NCBI GenBank assembly: GCA_034769895.1
Contig: CM068372.1
Span: 239,034,343 to 239,098,342 of the forward strand
Reading direction: 5' to 3'
From: Magicicada septendecula
Taxonomy: Eukaryota; Arthropoda; Insecta; Hemiptera; Cicadidae
Length of the DNA stretch: 64,000 nucleotides
In this document: positions 22,554 to 35,240 of the stretch, piece after piece
How the letters are laid out: each line of letters begins with the position of its first letter
Position numbering within the stretch: the first letter of the stretch is position 1
Position numbers and translations under genes: made by a program
Notes under the pieces: generated by a model
What the model saw: only the letters and a program-made list of their open reading frames with translations
What the model was told of the DNA's origin: nothing
Databases searched by the model: none

Positions 22554-23969
22554 CTATATGTACAGGAGTACCATAATCTTAAATAGTCTCTCTTGTAGAA
22601 TTTTTATTGTCGCTGATGCTAAAGCACGTCTCATAGGATACAGCCACACGAATTTAGTGAAAGAGTCCACGCAAATTAATAGCATAGTATTTCCTGACTT
22701 AGAACGGGGATAGGGTCCGGAAAAATCTATGTATATCTTTGAAAAGGGGGTTGTGGGGATTTCTGAGATTAATTTTCCGACTTGACTGATTCTTGCTGGC
22801 TTGCTCAGGGCACAGATTTCGCATTGTTTCACGAACTTAGTTATTTCACTGTTCATGTTTTCCCAATGATATTCCTTGGGAATACGATGTATTGTTTTCC
22901 TAATGCCCATATGAGCTCCAATGGTTGATGAGTGGTAGTATTCTATTAGCATGGGTTTAATAATTTCCGGGGCGATTATTCTCAGTGACTTTCCGTTAGC
23001 CTTTTCATAACAAAGTACTCGTTCACTCAAGGTATACTTGTCAGAATAATTTCCTTTATATATTTGTTCTATTATCTTGCTCAAATTAGGATCTTGTTGT
23101 AGGTGATGCGCTATATCCTTAAATGCAAGGGGGAATTCTGTTATTAGCGTATTGACAGTAGTGGTTTCGACATTGTCTTCGCCAGGTCTGGTATTGGGTA
23201 GTTGGAACATGCGGGATAGTGTATCGGCGACTACATTTTGAGTACCGCGTATATGTTGTACTTTAAACTTGTAGCAATTTAATCTTAACACCCATCTTCC
23301 GATACGACCTAACTGTTTTGGATGGTTCAACAACCACGACAAAGCTTGGTTGTCGGTTTCTATTAGAAATTCCTTGTGTTCCAAAAATGGTTTGAATTTT
23401 TCGAAGGCGAACACTACAGCTAAACATTCGAGTTCATAGGCTGAGAACTTCCTTTCTTGGTCCGTCAAAGTACGTGATGCATAGCTGATCGGTAGTCTTG
23501 TATTATCGATTTCTTGGTATATTACTGCTCCTAACGCTACACTAGAACTGTCGGTCTGTACGACAAATGATTTACTGAAATCCGCTAACTGCAATACCGG
23601 GGGTGATATTATGCTTTCTTTGAGTGTTTCAAAAGCGGCTTGGTGTTGAGTAGTCCACTCGAATTTCGCTCCTTTCTTCCTTAATGCATTTAATGGGGCT
23701 GCTATATCCGCTAGGTGGGGTATGTACTTGTGAAAATAATTGATCATGCATAAAAATCGAGCTATACCTTTGGTGTCTCTAGGTGGTAAAAATTCTCGGA
23801 TTGCACGCGTGCGTTCGGGGTCTATGCTAACCTTACCTTCGGCTGATACTATATGACCTAAGAAAGAAAATTGTTTTACTGCGAAATTAACTTTACTGGG
23901 ATTTACCGTTAGTCCAGCATTCTTTAACCTTGATAATACCTCACGCAATTGATGAATGTGCTGATCCAT
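22554..23969 (-). pseudogene. RT thumb, RNase H and integrase N-terminal region of element C
   Basis: 471 open codons. Begins just after the RT active site with the NPSKVNFAVKQFSFLGHIVS and ARFLCMINYFHKYIPHL signatures. RNase H acidic residues appear in VQTDSSSVALGAVIYQ, YELECLAVV, IETDNQALSW and NVVADTLSRM. The integrase zinc domain (H-x-H then CEIC) and first catalytic Asp (IYIDFSGPYPRS) follow. The frame is lost at 22554 within the core. The initial Met is simply the first in an open stretch, not a real start. Confidence 0.85.
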
Positions 23970-25184
23970 CGATTCACTATATACTACTATGACGTCAAGA
24001 TAGTGATATACGAATTTAAATTTAACGTCATTGATTATTTTTTCTAACAGTCTGCTACATACTAAACTTCCTTGTGATATTCCGAAGGTACCCTAGTAAA
24101 TTGGTATAGATTAAATGGGACAGCAAACGCAGTTAGGTGTTTTGATTCCTCAGCTGGAATGGAAGGCCTGGTTGAGATCCATTATGGTGAAAATTTTCGC
24201 TTTGGTAAAATAGTGGAACGCGCTATGAATGTCGGGCAGTGGAATAGATTCAAATTCTATATTCTTGTTCAGCTGTCTATAATCCACGACTAGTCTATGT
24301 TTGTCAGTTCCTTTAGGTACTAGGAAAGCAGGGGATGAGTATGGGGAAGTTGACGGTTCAATGACGTGTTGTTCTAGGAGATTGTTGATTTGGTTTCTCA
24401 TTATTTCCATCTTGGGCGGAGATAATTTGTATGAGTGAAGACGTATTACTTTGTTGTCACTTAGATTTATTTTGTATTCGATTAGATTGGTCAATCCTAA
24501 CTTGGGTGTGAGTACAGTAGAAAATTCCCTTATTAGCTTTTGGATTCTTTGTCGCTCATTACCTTTTAAATGACTCAAACTAGATTCATGATGCTCCAAC
24601 TGAATAGTTGATGTTTCGCAGTTTTTGTTGTTACTTAGCTCGGAGTCGAACTGATATTTTCGAGTGCGATCAAATCTAAAGCAATACTGTTTAGCGTATA
24701 TGTCGAGAATTAAGCCAGTTTTGCTTATAAAGTCGGCGCCAAGTATTAAGTTTTGTCCTAAAACTTCAGCTACGAGTAGTGTAACATACCAAGTAAAATT
24801 CTTTATTTTTAATTTGACAGTAATACTGCGTGATATACTTAGGTATTGTTTATTCGCGGTGGCACACTTGATGTTCACGTTTTGGCTACGTCTAATAAGA
24901 TTATGATTTGCTAATACAGTGGCTAGCTGTTGACTGATAATACTACGTGTAGATCCCGAATCGATTAAACCGAGGATATTCGTTGCTCCAAGGTCTATCT
25001 GTACGTAGGGTAATTGGCATGTACTTGTTTTGCATGTGCTAATAGCGTTACACTTGTTAATAAATCTTGTTATGTAAGGGTCTATACGTTTGTTTATATT
25101 TATTTTTACTTTAGGGTGATTAGCGTTTATACCTTTCCTTTTGATGCTGCGGAAGACGCAGGATTTTGGTTCTTCCTGCTTCAC
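23970..25184 (-). pseudogene. Protease and RT finger/palm region of element C
   Basis: Protease motif IDSGSTRSIISQQLA near residue 70 and LILGADFISKTGL near residue 140, then RT beginning IIEPSTSPYSSPAFLVPKG, RLVVDYRQLN and FTIMDLNQAFHS (first catalytic Asp). From about 24150 to 24090 the RT continues only in another frame, so two compensating frameshifts are present. The active-site motif at about 23990-24005 reads YLDV instead of YLDD: the second metal-binding Asp is Val. The RT is therefore inactive on two counts. Confidence 0.8.
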
Positions 25185-26704
25185 AAGTTTTTTGACTGAT
25201 CGGTTTTCCGTTGGTACCGCTTTTGTTTACAATGTTTGCTAATGTGTCCGGACTTTCCACATTATAACATCTTCTTTCGTTATTGGCATCGCTCGCATGC
25301 TGTTGGGGTTTTGGTAGGGGGTTAGATGTATTGGGGTAGCTCTGGGTTGTAGAGGTTCTTACTAATCGCTTATCGCGGTAGGTTCGAGTATCGGTTCCAA
25401 GGGGTCGAGGTAGAAAAGAATCCCTGCGTGGAGTTTGGGACATTAATACGCGTCTGTTTTGATCTGAATACCAGACGTTGGATGAATGTATACAACACAA
25501 TTCCAGTTCAGTGAAGGTGGTTGGTCTCTTCATAAGTGCTAAGCGAGATCGCTCCTCGGGAGATAGTCCTACTAAGATAGTGTCTACTAGCTGTTGTTCA
25601 CTCCAGTTAACTTGTAGTAATAAGGCCGATTCCCTTATTTCAGATCTGTAATGAGCTAGTCTTTCGTAAGCTCCTTTTACGCGAAGTACAGAATTCCGCT
25701 TTAATTCTTCGTAGATACCGGTGGGGATGAAGTGTCTTATCAGGGTGGTATGTAGTTCTTCTACAGGGTGATTATACCTTAATGACTCTAACACACGATC
25801 TTTTAAAGGAGATCTACATTTAGGTAGAAGTACTTGTAAAATTTGGTCATCTCTTAGTTGTCGCAGATCCTTTATTTGTAATAGGTACTTGATAAAGCCT
25901 AGGAGTTTCATAATATTCAGCCCATCAGTGTTTGGTATTTCGGATAAAATACGTTCTACGGGGTGAGTTATTTTTCCATAAAGCTCGGTAGTGAGATTTA
26001 ATTGAGTCGTCATTCTAGGTTTTTCCGCAGATTGATTCCTCTGTAAGAGAGGAGGTAAATCGTAAGTACGGGTCATATTCTCTTGTTCATTTGGAAGTAG
26101 CGGGGCGTTTACGGGGAGGGTATTTACTCGTCTATCTGTTAACGAATCCTTAATGGGTTCTATATTAGATTCCTGCAGAAACTGAAATTTTACAGCACTA
26201 GGTTGCTGTTCTTGAGTAGGAGATAGGGTTGGGGAAATATTTAGTTTCGTCATTGCTTCTTCGATCTCTTCTATTCTAAACGATTCGGACCTTCTACGTA
26301 ATTCGCGCATTATCTCGGGTAATTGTTGTAAGGCTTCTTTCGAGAATTTTTGCGCGTCCGGTGGAGTAACTTTGTCACCGGGCCAATTCAACAAATTGGT
26401 GATGCGGCGGGTCAGATGTTCTATTCTTTGAATGGTTCTTAAAATTACCGCGGGGGTTTTTCATCTCGCAGGGTTTGTGCGATGGAGATAAGTTCCGTAT
26501 ATTTATGATAGCATGTTTCCTTTTCACTTTCGAAGTCTAACACACTTAGCCTAAACGATTCAACAGTGAGGGTTTGTCAGGTCTATTCTCACGTAACGTT
26601 TTGCGCAGCTCCGCGACAGTTACGTTTGTGTATGGGAGACCGCGTAACAAAGCTTCATAGCTTAGTTCATCCTTCAACAACAAGTCGGGGTTAAATTGAG
26701 CCAT
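25120..26704 (-). pseudogene. gag of element C
   Basis: ATG at 26704 (MAQFNPDLLLKDELSYEALL) followed by stops and a frame change near 26400, then 424 open codons to 25120. The capsid-like domain is clear: THPVERILSEIPNTDGLNIM, QVLLPKCRSPLKDRVLESL and RHFIPTGIYEELKR. The region near the end where zinc knuckles sit reads RRCYNVESPDTLANIV, with later cysteines missing. It overlaps the protease frame by about 65 bases, consistent with a frameshift-type Gag-Pol arrangement. Confidence 0.8.
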
Positions 26705-27457
26705 TGTAGTGGTAATAATGACTTTTAAATAATCTAAGTATTACGTACGACAAATCTTATATCATCTATTATAAACACTTATGAAATGTGAATTCATTTA
26801 AATACACACATATATAGGTAATAAGAATCTTATACTAATCAACTCAAATTTATGTACTTCTAGCAATTATCTGTCGAGACAAAGTGATAATATCTTTTTA
26901 CAGTGGAAAGAAATTTCACACGGAGCGTTCATTGTATTTACGCTAGCACAATAGATCAGCTGTTGGGGAGGCTTATTGTATGCGTTAGGGTGTCTTATTG
27001 TTTACCTTGGCAATGTGTTGTTAACAAAAGGAGGGTGAATTCGGGCAATCTGGAACACGATTATTTCCTGTTCAGGTCTGTCGTATGTTGTCCACTTGGG
27101 AATGCCATTCAAATAACTTATTTTGTTTACGGGGCAGAGCGTACATTCCTCGACACGAATCTAACATGAAATAGCCTGTAAATACCGACGGGTTTAAAAT
27201 GGAATATTTTTACAAGCAGGGACTTGCTTATTACGTCGATTTCCTAATACTACTATTATTATTTTATAAATAAAACTATATTTACCTTATTCTAGTGCAC
27301 AAATTCAGAGTGGATAAATTTACGCCTTTTTAACAAGTTACTGTTAATTATTTAGCAGATAGTACACAATATATATTTTTTTTACAATAGCATACACTTG
27401 GTTCTAAACATAAGCAGAGAAAAAGAGATAAAGAGATAGCAGCAGAGTGGCGCATTT
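26705..27457 (-). other. Leader region of element C
   Basis: Untranslated leader between the probable 5' LTR and gag. One open frame on the opposite strand (26903-27169) has no known motif. No clear primer binding site was found. Confidence 0.35.
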
Positions 27458-28903
27458 TATAACGTCTTTCCTGTTAAGACATTATAACATAGGGAACCAG
27501 TTTAATTGGTTGCTGTTAATTAAACTAGCTGCCGTAGTTAGTGAAAATTACTTACTAACAAATCGGGATAAAGCATATATCAGGAATTTGTCCAAGGTTA
27601 CGTAAATTTATTCACTCTCTGGATTTTAGCGAAAACATCTCTTTATTATTGTTTCTTAACTATGGATTTAAACATAATACCTTTAGTGGTCATCTTTTTG
27701 GTTTTTACTTTAAAAGAAAATTCTTATAGATTCTGCATCAAAAACTCTTTAAATTGTTACTCTTATTATCTCAAAATCATACAGCTGTGTATTTCTTTTA
27801 TTACCACGGATCCGGGTTCTAACTTTATAATATTCTACATACTGCAACATCATAAAAACTATTTGAAGAATAGTCTGATGTAATTTCGTATTAACTTTTA
27901 CCTTTAACCATCATCAGGTTATTACTATCTCTTTACAGAAACTACAAACATTAATATGTTAATATTTATGTTATTTGAATGAGTCTTTACAAGAAACTTT
28001 ACTGTTTTTTTTGTTGAGGTTGTTAAAAAAACATTGTATGCACAGAAGTTACGGTTTAGGGTCACCTGAGTACCACGTGAATCTGCGGCTGGTCGTCTTG
28101 ATGATCCTCTTCAGTAGGTTTTCTTGGATGTAGTTCGTTGTCGTTCGGGTTCCTCCATTTAGTTTGTTGTTTCAGAATTGTGATCTAGATCATGATTGCT
28201 GGGATTCTGCTACCTGGAGCTCGTACAGTTGTTGTCGTAACTTCACTCCTGACGTTGGTGTTCACTTTTCACATTTAATTTTTAACAGCACTAGTGTTAC
28301 CTTTTACATGGTATGGAACATACCTTACCATTTACTTTTCATAAAGAGATGTGTCGGCTAAGTTTTTTATTAATAATACTTTCTCAACATTTGAACTACA
28401 TTACTAGTTTTAAGTTTCATTTCGTTTCAGCTACATGTGGATTATGTAAATGAGAAACACTAACTTCTTGTTACATCGTTTTTGCAACATAAACGTACGT
28501 TTAACTTCACGACACATTTTCAAGCTGCTTACATGTCAGAGATTCTCGGTCGACTGGCGTTAGTTTAGCGGCAGAGAGTAGGGAAGCGGGCGCAGTTTAC
28601 ACGCCCAGAGATAAGTAGTTCGTACTTTTATTATTATTAATTGTCCATTAATTAACTACTATAAATTATCCTACCTTTTCTTAGTTAGGATTTAGGTATT
28701 TCATTTATTATTATCACGTCTTTTATTTAAATAGAATGATTATTAGTTTTCGCTTCATAACACTGTACTTTGCATGTCCGTACTAGCCTTTTTACAAGTT
28801 GATACAGGTATATAGGTATAGAGGGAGGGTGGATTATTCTCTCACTTGTTATAAGAAAAAAAATTTTATTTTGTGCTATTTAAATTGCCTTTAAATCGTC
28901 ACA
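27458..28903 (-). repeat. Probable 5' LTR of element C
   Basis: In element orientation it starts TGTGACGATTTAAAGG at 28903 and probably ends GACGTTATA at 27458. The 3' copy at 21084-21061 consists only of a start-like 14 nt and an end-like 10 nt, so the 3' LTR appears reduced to its termini. No clear primer site adjoins 27458, which weakens the inner boundary. Confidence 0.45.
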
Positions 28904-28907
28904 GTAG

Positions 28908-29275
28908 CTTCACTGTATGTAGCATTTATAGCTTGTTCAAAAAATGATAAGTACTCTGGCCATCGATTATGTTGTTCATTACAGTAGATGCGTAAATGTT
29001 TTCCTAACTCTTTATTTACTCTCTCAGCAAGGTTTCCTTGTGGATGTCGTATTGACGTTAACACTGGTTGTATGCCGTGCTGAGTTAGCGTTTCCGCCCA
29101 TGCTTTATTTTGAAATTGTTTACCTTGGTCACTCAATATCTTTTTGATTTGACCATACTTCGGTACATATTTTCGTAGTATGACATTCAGTACACTTTTT
29201 GTGGTAGGTTTTCGAATAGCGTAGAGTCGAACTGCCTTGGTGAACACATCTATACATACAAGTATGTGCTTCGTA
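28908..29275 (-). pseudogene. Integrase catalytic core of element B (part 2)
   Basis: Minus strand, from the hAT insertion point down to the element C insertion point. Carries the second catalytic Asp (ILSDQGKQFQNKAW) and the Glu (RHPQGNLAERVNKELGKHLR), followed by FEQAINATYSEA. Open throughout; the interruption on both sides is by mobile elements, not by stops. A second copy of most of this piece lies at 51748-51960. Confidence 0.88.
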
Positions 29276-29663
29276 CAAGGCCGTGCACAAGGGGGGGTTG
29301 GGGGTTTAACCCTCCCTATTTGGGAAGAGAAATCAGCGAGTTTGGAAGTGAAATAGTGATTGTTTCAATCTGATATAAAATACCGGAGGTATTCACATCA
29401 TTTGAACTAGTGAACAATTCCCGCCTTGCGCAGCAAACACGGCAGTGCTCCGTCTTTCACACACTCTCACATCTTTCTCACACGTTAGTAGTATACGTAG
29501 TTCATTCGACACGCCAGTTCTCTATTTTTCGTGTGGTTCGCGCAATATTGACTGACTTGTGCGTTAATCATTAATTATCGCTACCACCAATAGACTACGG
29601 ACTGTGTATTCCTAGTTCGTTTTGCGATTTTGTGCTGAACAATTAGTAAAATATGTACAGTAA

Positions 29664-29715
29664 ATGAACGAATTCTTTGTTAAATTACTTTTGCAAAAAA
29701 CAACGGACAGAAGAG
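29664..29715 (+). other. Possible first exon of the hAT transposase
   Basis: ATG at 29664 (MNEFFVKLLLQKTTDRR) runs into a strong donor, GTAAGT, at 29716. An acceptor (TTTATTTGCTTACAG) ends at 30388, just before the transposase region. The phases differ by one base, so either the join is not as drawn or an indel has occurred. Confidence 0.35.
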
Positions 29716-30388
29716 GTAAGTTATTATTAATATTTTTCATAAGTTCTTCTCTTCGAAGTTTTGTGACAAGCGTAAAACAAAAAGGTTTATTTATTAAAAT
29801 TTTATTATTTTACGCACATGCAAATAAAGCACACATAAACCTCAGTACACGTTGCTTTCTCATCTATTTTTAAACGTCTAAATGACAACGACCTTGGCGA
29901 TAAAACCGTCCATGCTGATTCCCGGAAAACGATGACGCTATGCCTCTTGTCACATTTTATTGTAATCTAAGCTATTCAGCAGGTCAACTAATAAAGTCAG
30001 CAAGAGCATTTTAGTGAGTAGTGCGTTACGGCCCATATATGGTACGAACAATTTTTTTGTACTAAATAATTAAATACAAATCTCGGAGTACGTAGACTAT
30101 AAAAAATTAAGCAGTTTATTTACAAAAATAGCGAAAACTCACATCCGCATAGTAGACAAATTTACCGAAAATGACCGCCCCACCACAAGGAAATCAATTA
30201 CGGGACGTATATACCCCGTAACGCAGCGAACGTGTTAAAATTCATGTTATCAAATCAAATACACTAATTTATTTCAAAGTTGACAGAAAAATCTCATTGA
30301 ATACATCATAATCATGCGTTGCATAAAAAAGTATAAGGTAGCCTATCAAATAATAATAGTCTTCATTCATTTATTTATTTGCTTACAG

Positions 30389-32731
30389 CCGAAATCAGGA
30401 TACAGCTCTCAATCAAGTCCGACAAATGAGGACAATGAAGTATCAAATCCAGCACAGTCCAATGCTGAATCGCTGACAGAATCAGATACCAACCAACCAA
30501 CAATTAGTGGTAGCTTACATCAAATCCATCCTTGGGATGTGGCATTATTTTTAAGCAAGGAATTGGAAATGAGTATCACGAACGCATACAAATCCATCTG
30601 GTCTCCTCCGGAAAAGTATAAATTTCCTTGCTCTGGAGAAAGGAATCTTCGTTTCCAAGGACAAGGACACTGGCTGAAGACTTACCATTGGTTGGCCTAC
30701 TCGAGAAAGGAGGATGCAGCTTTCTGTAAAGCATGTTTGTTGCAATGTAAGAAGACTGCTGGTGTCGGTTCTCAACCTCTCAAAGGATTGGTAAATGAAC
30801 CGTACAGAAACTGGAAGAAAGCACTCGATTACTTCAAGAAGCACGAATAGACTGTTTACCACAAAAGCAGCATGTTGGCATTAGAAAATATCAGAAAAAT
30901 GGATGAAGGAAAAATGGTGCCTATTGATGTACAATTAAGTTCGGAGAAGAAAAAAGTGATCGAGGAAAACAAGAAGAAACTCACGGCCATTGTAGAAACG
31001 GTAAAACTTTGTGGACAGCAAGGCTTAGCCTTGAGAGGCTCAAAGGAAGGTGGCCAAATAACAACTGAAGTGCCTGCTGTAAACGATGGCAACTTCCGGG
31101 CCCTTCTCCGTTTTCGTGCTACAACAGATGACCTATAAAAAAAACATTTGGAAACTTCGTCAAAGAATGCGGTATATACAAGCAATAGAATTCAAAATGA
31201 AGTCATCTTTATATTTTACAAGAAAATCTTAAGAAATTTGGTAGACAATATTAATAAATCCAAAGCTTTCTCACTACTTGCTGACGAAACATCAGACATT
31301 TCTGGTTTAGAGCAACATTCCATATGTGTGCGTTATACAGCAAACGAAGGTGAGAAATGTGTGGTCAAAGAAGATTTTATAGGCTTTGTACCTGTAACAG
31401 ACTGCACGGGGAAAAACCTAGCCATAACTGCAGTCAACTTTTTGCAAGAGAATGGAATTGATACATGTTATCTATATGGTCAAGGCTATGATGGAGCGGC
31501 GGCCATGAGTGGGAAAATGCATGGAACTCAAGCCTACATTCAAGCAGATCACCCTCTAGCTCTCTATGTCCATTGTGCCTCTCACAGCCTTAATCTTGCT
31601 GTGAGTTCGGCCAGTAATATTTCAGCCATTAGAAATTGTTTGGGAACCATTGAATCCGTATATAACTTTTTCAACTCCCCCAAACGGCAGGCTATTCTGC
31701 AAGAAACCATAGCTGAAGTATTACCAGAGGCGAATCACTCCAAATTGAAAAAATACTGTCCAACCAGATGGATTGAACGTCATCAATCCGTATCAATTTA
31801 TTGTGAGCTTCAAGAAGGCGTGATAGAGGCCTTAGGAAAAATTTCTCAGCTGCGAGAGGCAACAGTGGCAGCTCAGGCGTTTCAACTACTGATAGGAATT
31901 AAAAATTGCCAATTCCAAATTTGCTGCCAAATCCTTCTAGCATGCCATGTCATTTTAACACCCCTGATCGTGTCTCTTCAGCGAGAAGACCTACATCTGA
32001 CCGAAGCTGTACTCCTTGCACAACATTCTTTAGAGGAACTTAAAAACATGAGGAAGTCTGCCAGTGAAATGTTCCGCTATATACTTGAGAACGCAAAGTC
32101 TGTTATGGAGGATTCTGACATCGCTCTTAGTTTTCCACGATTAAGTAAGAAGCAGCAACACCGAAGCAACGTCGAAATCGAGTCACCAGAAGAATATTAC
32201 CGTGTGATAATGTTCATACCATTTTTAGATGAACTTAATAGTCACATTGAATCTAGATTCATCAAGCATGGTGAAATTCTTAGCAGTTTCGACTGTCTGT
32301 TACCACAGAGGCAGGCGCATTTCCATGAAGACAATTGTCGGACCCTATACAGAACTTATGAGTCAGTCCTCGAATGCATCAATGAAGATGAAATCCTAGC
32401 TGAAATTAAAATGTGGCGAAGAAAAATCGGAAATTGTAGTGGAAAGAAAAGATACCTCATCTTCCATGCACTGGATATTTGTGAAGCAAGTGAAGCCTTC
32501 CTCAGTGTAAGGAAACTTCTGAAAATCCTAACTATGTTGCCTGTTACCACAGCGACAGCAGAAAGATCATTCTCCACCCTACGCAGGCTGAAAACACATA
32601 TTAGGAATTCCATGTCAGAAGAAAGACTAAATGGCCTTGCATTATTGAACATCCATAGAAAAATTAATGTCTCTAGTGAAGAGATCGTTAATGAATTTGC
32701 CAATTCAAACAGAAAAATGTTACTATGTTAA
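30389..32731 (+). pseudogene. hAT transposase (ZMYM/TTF-finger type), two nonsense codons
   Basis: One frame throughout, broken by TAG 30848-30850 and TAA 31136-31138. N-terminal TTF-type zinc finger region (FPCSGERNLRF, then FCKACLL near 30720-30745), then the DUF4371-like part of the catalytic fold (LLADETSDISGLEQ, YLYGQGYDGAAAMSGK, HCASHSLNLAV), a CPTRWIERH segment, and the hAT C-terminal dimerisation domain near the end (MLPVTTATAERSFSTLRRLK then MSEERLNGLALLNIH). The sequence resembles zinc-finger MYM-type protein 1-like and 52-kDa-repressor-like hAT proteins. The transposase would cut and paste the element; with two stops it is dead here. A frame from ATG 30314 also enters it, but the acceptor at 30388 suggests coding begins at 30389. 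Confidence 0.9.
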
Positions 32732-32947
32732 TAAAAGGAATTAGTGTAATGTATACAATTTTTATTAATATCGTTTTCGTTCATTTCCTCTCAAGACTAC
32801 TTATTATGAGTAATTCATAATAATTACCATATTGTAATTCATAAACAGTTTATTGAAATTTTCATTATAGACTACTTTATGGAAAAGAAATTTTCCACTT
32901 CAGAACCCCTCCCTTTCAAAAATCCTGCGGACGGGCCTGGCTTCGTA

Positions 32948-33237
32948 CCCCCGTGAATAGCTCTCGAAAATGGGCCCAGGAAGTCTACTGCTACTAATTC
33001 TCCCTTTTCCTGTGTCTTTATATTTTGCATATCTACATATGAGTGAAGATTCGGATGTGGTGCTGTTTTACATTCGTAGCATCCTTTTAAGATTGCTTTT
33101 ATTCTTGTAAACATATTATTCAAAATGAAGTCTTCCTTCAAAGCTAAATGACATTTTAAAGTAGACGCATGTGCTAAACTTTGATGACATGGTATAGTTA
33201 GTGTTTTAACATCTCTGGTGATAGGACTATTTTCCAA
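32948..33237 (-). pseudogene. Integrase N-terminal zinc domain and core start of element B (part 1)
   Basis: Minus strand, ending at the hAT insertion. HHCC zinc domain: HQSLAH, then CYECK; then the first catalytic Asp in LVAVDFLGPF. The copy at 51969-52282 is almost identical and continues without interruption into the rest of the core. Confidence 0.88.
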
Positions 33238-33626
33238 TCATAATTGACGAGTTTATACAATATACTATTTTTAATCGTATACCTACTAGATAGTGTTGAT
33301 AACTTCAAGTGACTTATCTGCGGATCTTTATTTTGTTCACTTGCTAGATTATTTAGCAAATATTTAACTCAATCATCTGTTTGATAAGTAATGGTTGATA
33401 TGTTAACCGCATTACGTTTCTTTATACCGCTTATTGTTCCCCCTTGTGTAGGACAATAGGCGTGAGACCATATTCTTTTCTGTTGCGGATTGTTTGTATC
33501 GTTTAGGGTGGCGCGCAGCTCCTGTGTGTGCAGGTCATTTAACAAGCCTGTTCGTTCCGGTATATTGTTGGAATACGAGTCGCTTTTAAAACTTGTTTGA
33601 GCTGGCCGTCGGCTTCTCCCTCGCTG

Positions 33627-35240
33627 TCATTCATTGTTCTTCTCCCTTGTTGTGCTCTTCTCACACCCTCTCTCTTTGGATGTAGACGGGCGTGTCAGCT
33701 GTTGCACACTTCTATTTTCATAATTATTCTCATTATTATTATGAGTATTATTATTTGCATTTATATTCTGTACATTCGCATTGTACGGTTTTAATTGCTT
33801 TTTACACGTACCTGGATGTGCGTACGCTCCTTTATGTGGAGTTGTATTACCTTTTTCAAAGGGTTGTTTATACACTTTCCAATTCTCTTCTCTTTTCGCA
33901 AACTGCGTCGATTTTTGTTGCATTGGATTATGCGTAGAATACTGCTGCTGCTGCGGCTGGTTCTCTCTTCTCTCGTATTGTTTATTAACAAACTGCGATG
34001 ACTGTGTTACAAGAATAAGAAGTTCCTCTATGGTTTTAACTCCTTGTGTATAAACGGCAAGTCTAATGTGTCTGTCAAAATGGTAGCTTAATTTCAATAC
34101 TAATTCGTGCTCCGTGAAACTGGGTCTAAGATGCTTACACCGTTCGACGAGTTGTATTATATAGTCTTCCATGGAACGTTTGGTGTTGACGTAATACCGT
34201 CCATACTGCAGCTGGTCTCGTACCTCTCTCGGGGTATGTATACTCCAGTATCGATTTTCGAAGGATGCCTTGAACTGTTCATAAGTTTCTGTTTGGTCTC
34301 GAACAATCGTATACCATTTGGATGCTGTTTCCTGGAAATGTCGACTTACAAATTCTATACGTTCTCGGTCGTTTAGGTTGCTTCCTATATTTGCCATTTC
34401 TCGTTAACATTTATGTAAAAATTCTATGGGGTTTTCCCATTTATTACCTTTAAAACTGATCTTCTCTCGATCGTCTACCTTTGCAGCACACATCATCATA
34501 GCACTGGGTCGTCTCTTGACTTCTGCTCGTAGTTTTTCTACCTCCTCTTGTAGTCCATCTTTCATATTGTTAATTTCCATGGAGTGGTGTGTAGTTTTCC
34601 TCGTGACCTCCTCCACAGATATTTCTACCGTTTCGGTCCTCACAGTGAGTTCCTTTGTTTTATTAGTATTGTCCAGGATGCGCTCATTTACATCTTTGTG
34701 TCTGAGATCTTGCTCCTGCTTTGTAATTTTAAACTTTTCATTCCACTGTTCAGCCAGTTGTCGAATGTGTTCTTTAGTTTCACGTGTAGTATATTCACGC
34801 TGTTCTTTAAATTTACTGTCAATCTTTACAGCTTGTTCATTAAGTGACTGTTGAACTCGCTGTTCGACTGCTTCAACGCGTGCAGTAAGCGCTGTTTTTA
34901 AATTATTACTGACGAGTTATATTTTCTCTTCTAACCTAGTATTATTACTATCAATCATAGTTTCTAATTTTTCATTATTGCTTTCTAACTGAGTTTTCAC
35001 TTGTTCAATAGTGATTTCTAATCGATTACGACTATCTGCTACGTGAGTTTCTAATCTCGTATTACTATCTTCTAATCTTCCTAATTTATTTTTTAACTCT
35101 TCATTACTACTATCTAATTTACTTTCCAATTTTTCATTGCTACTTTCTAACTGTGTTTTTAGTTCTGCACTATTCGTCTTCAACTCTTCTTGAAGTCGTT
35201 TAAACATTGTTTCGAAGTCCATTGTCGGTTGCTTCGCCAT
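33627..35240 (-). pseudogene. gag of LTR element B, two in-frame stops
   Basis: Minus strand, one frame from ATG 35240 (MAKQPTMDFETMFKRLQEEL) to 33627 with TAA at 34917-34919 and 34404-34406. The first 270 codons are an extended coiled coil with repeated LESSNEKLE/LDSSNEELK units. The capsid-like domain follows (NPIEFLHKC, WYTIVRDQTETYEQFK, RYWSIHTPREVRDQL, YHFDRHIRLAVYTQGVKTIE), then a Gln/Asn-rich tail. No zinc knuckle. Protease and RT should follow but are deleted before the integrase. Confidence 0.85.

Larger units (their letters stand above)
21061..28903 (-). mobile_element. LTR element C nested in the element B integrase
   Basis: 7843 bp bounded by GTAG (21057-21060 and 28904-28907), a 4-bp target duplication. 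Removing the element and one GTAG restores a continuous integrase reading at the conserved TGYTP site of element B. It codes on the minus strand for gag, protease-RT, RNase H and integrase, all with frameshifts. At the 3' side a purine tract (AGTGGAGGAGGA on the minus strand) is followed by TGTGACGATTTAAA, which is also how the 5' side begins. Confidence 0.85.
29276..32939 (+). mobile_element. hAT-superfamily DNA transposon, near complete
   Basis: 3664 bp flanked by the 8-bp target duplication GCTTCGTA (29268-29275 and 32940-32947). Imperfect terminal inverted repeats: CAAGGCCGTGCACAAGG at the left and CAGGCCCGTCCGCAGGA at the right on the opposite strand. The same site is empty at 51961-51968, where GCTTCGTA occurs once in the same integrase context. 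An 8-bp duplication and a CAGG-type end are diagnostic for hAT. The transposase lies on the + strand. The 5' kilobase is non-coding. Confidence 0.93.
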
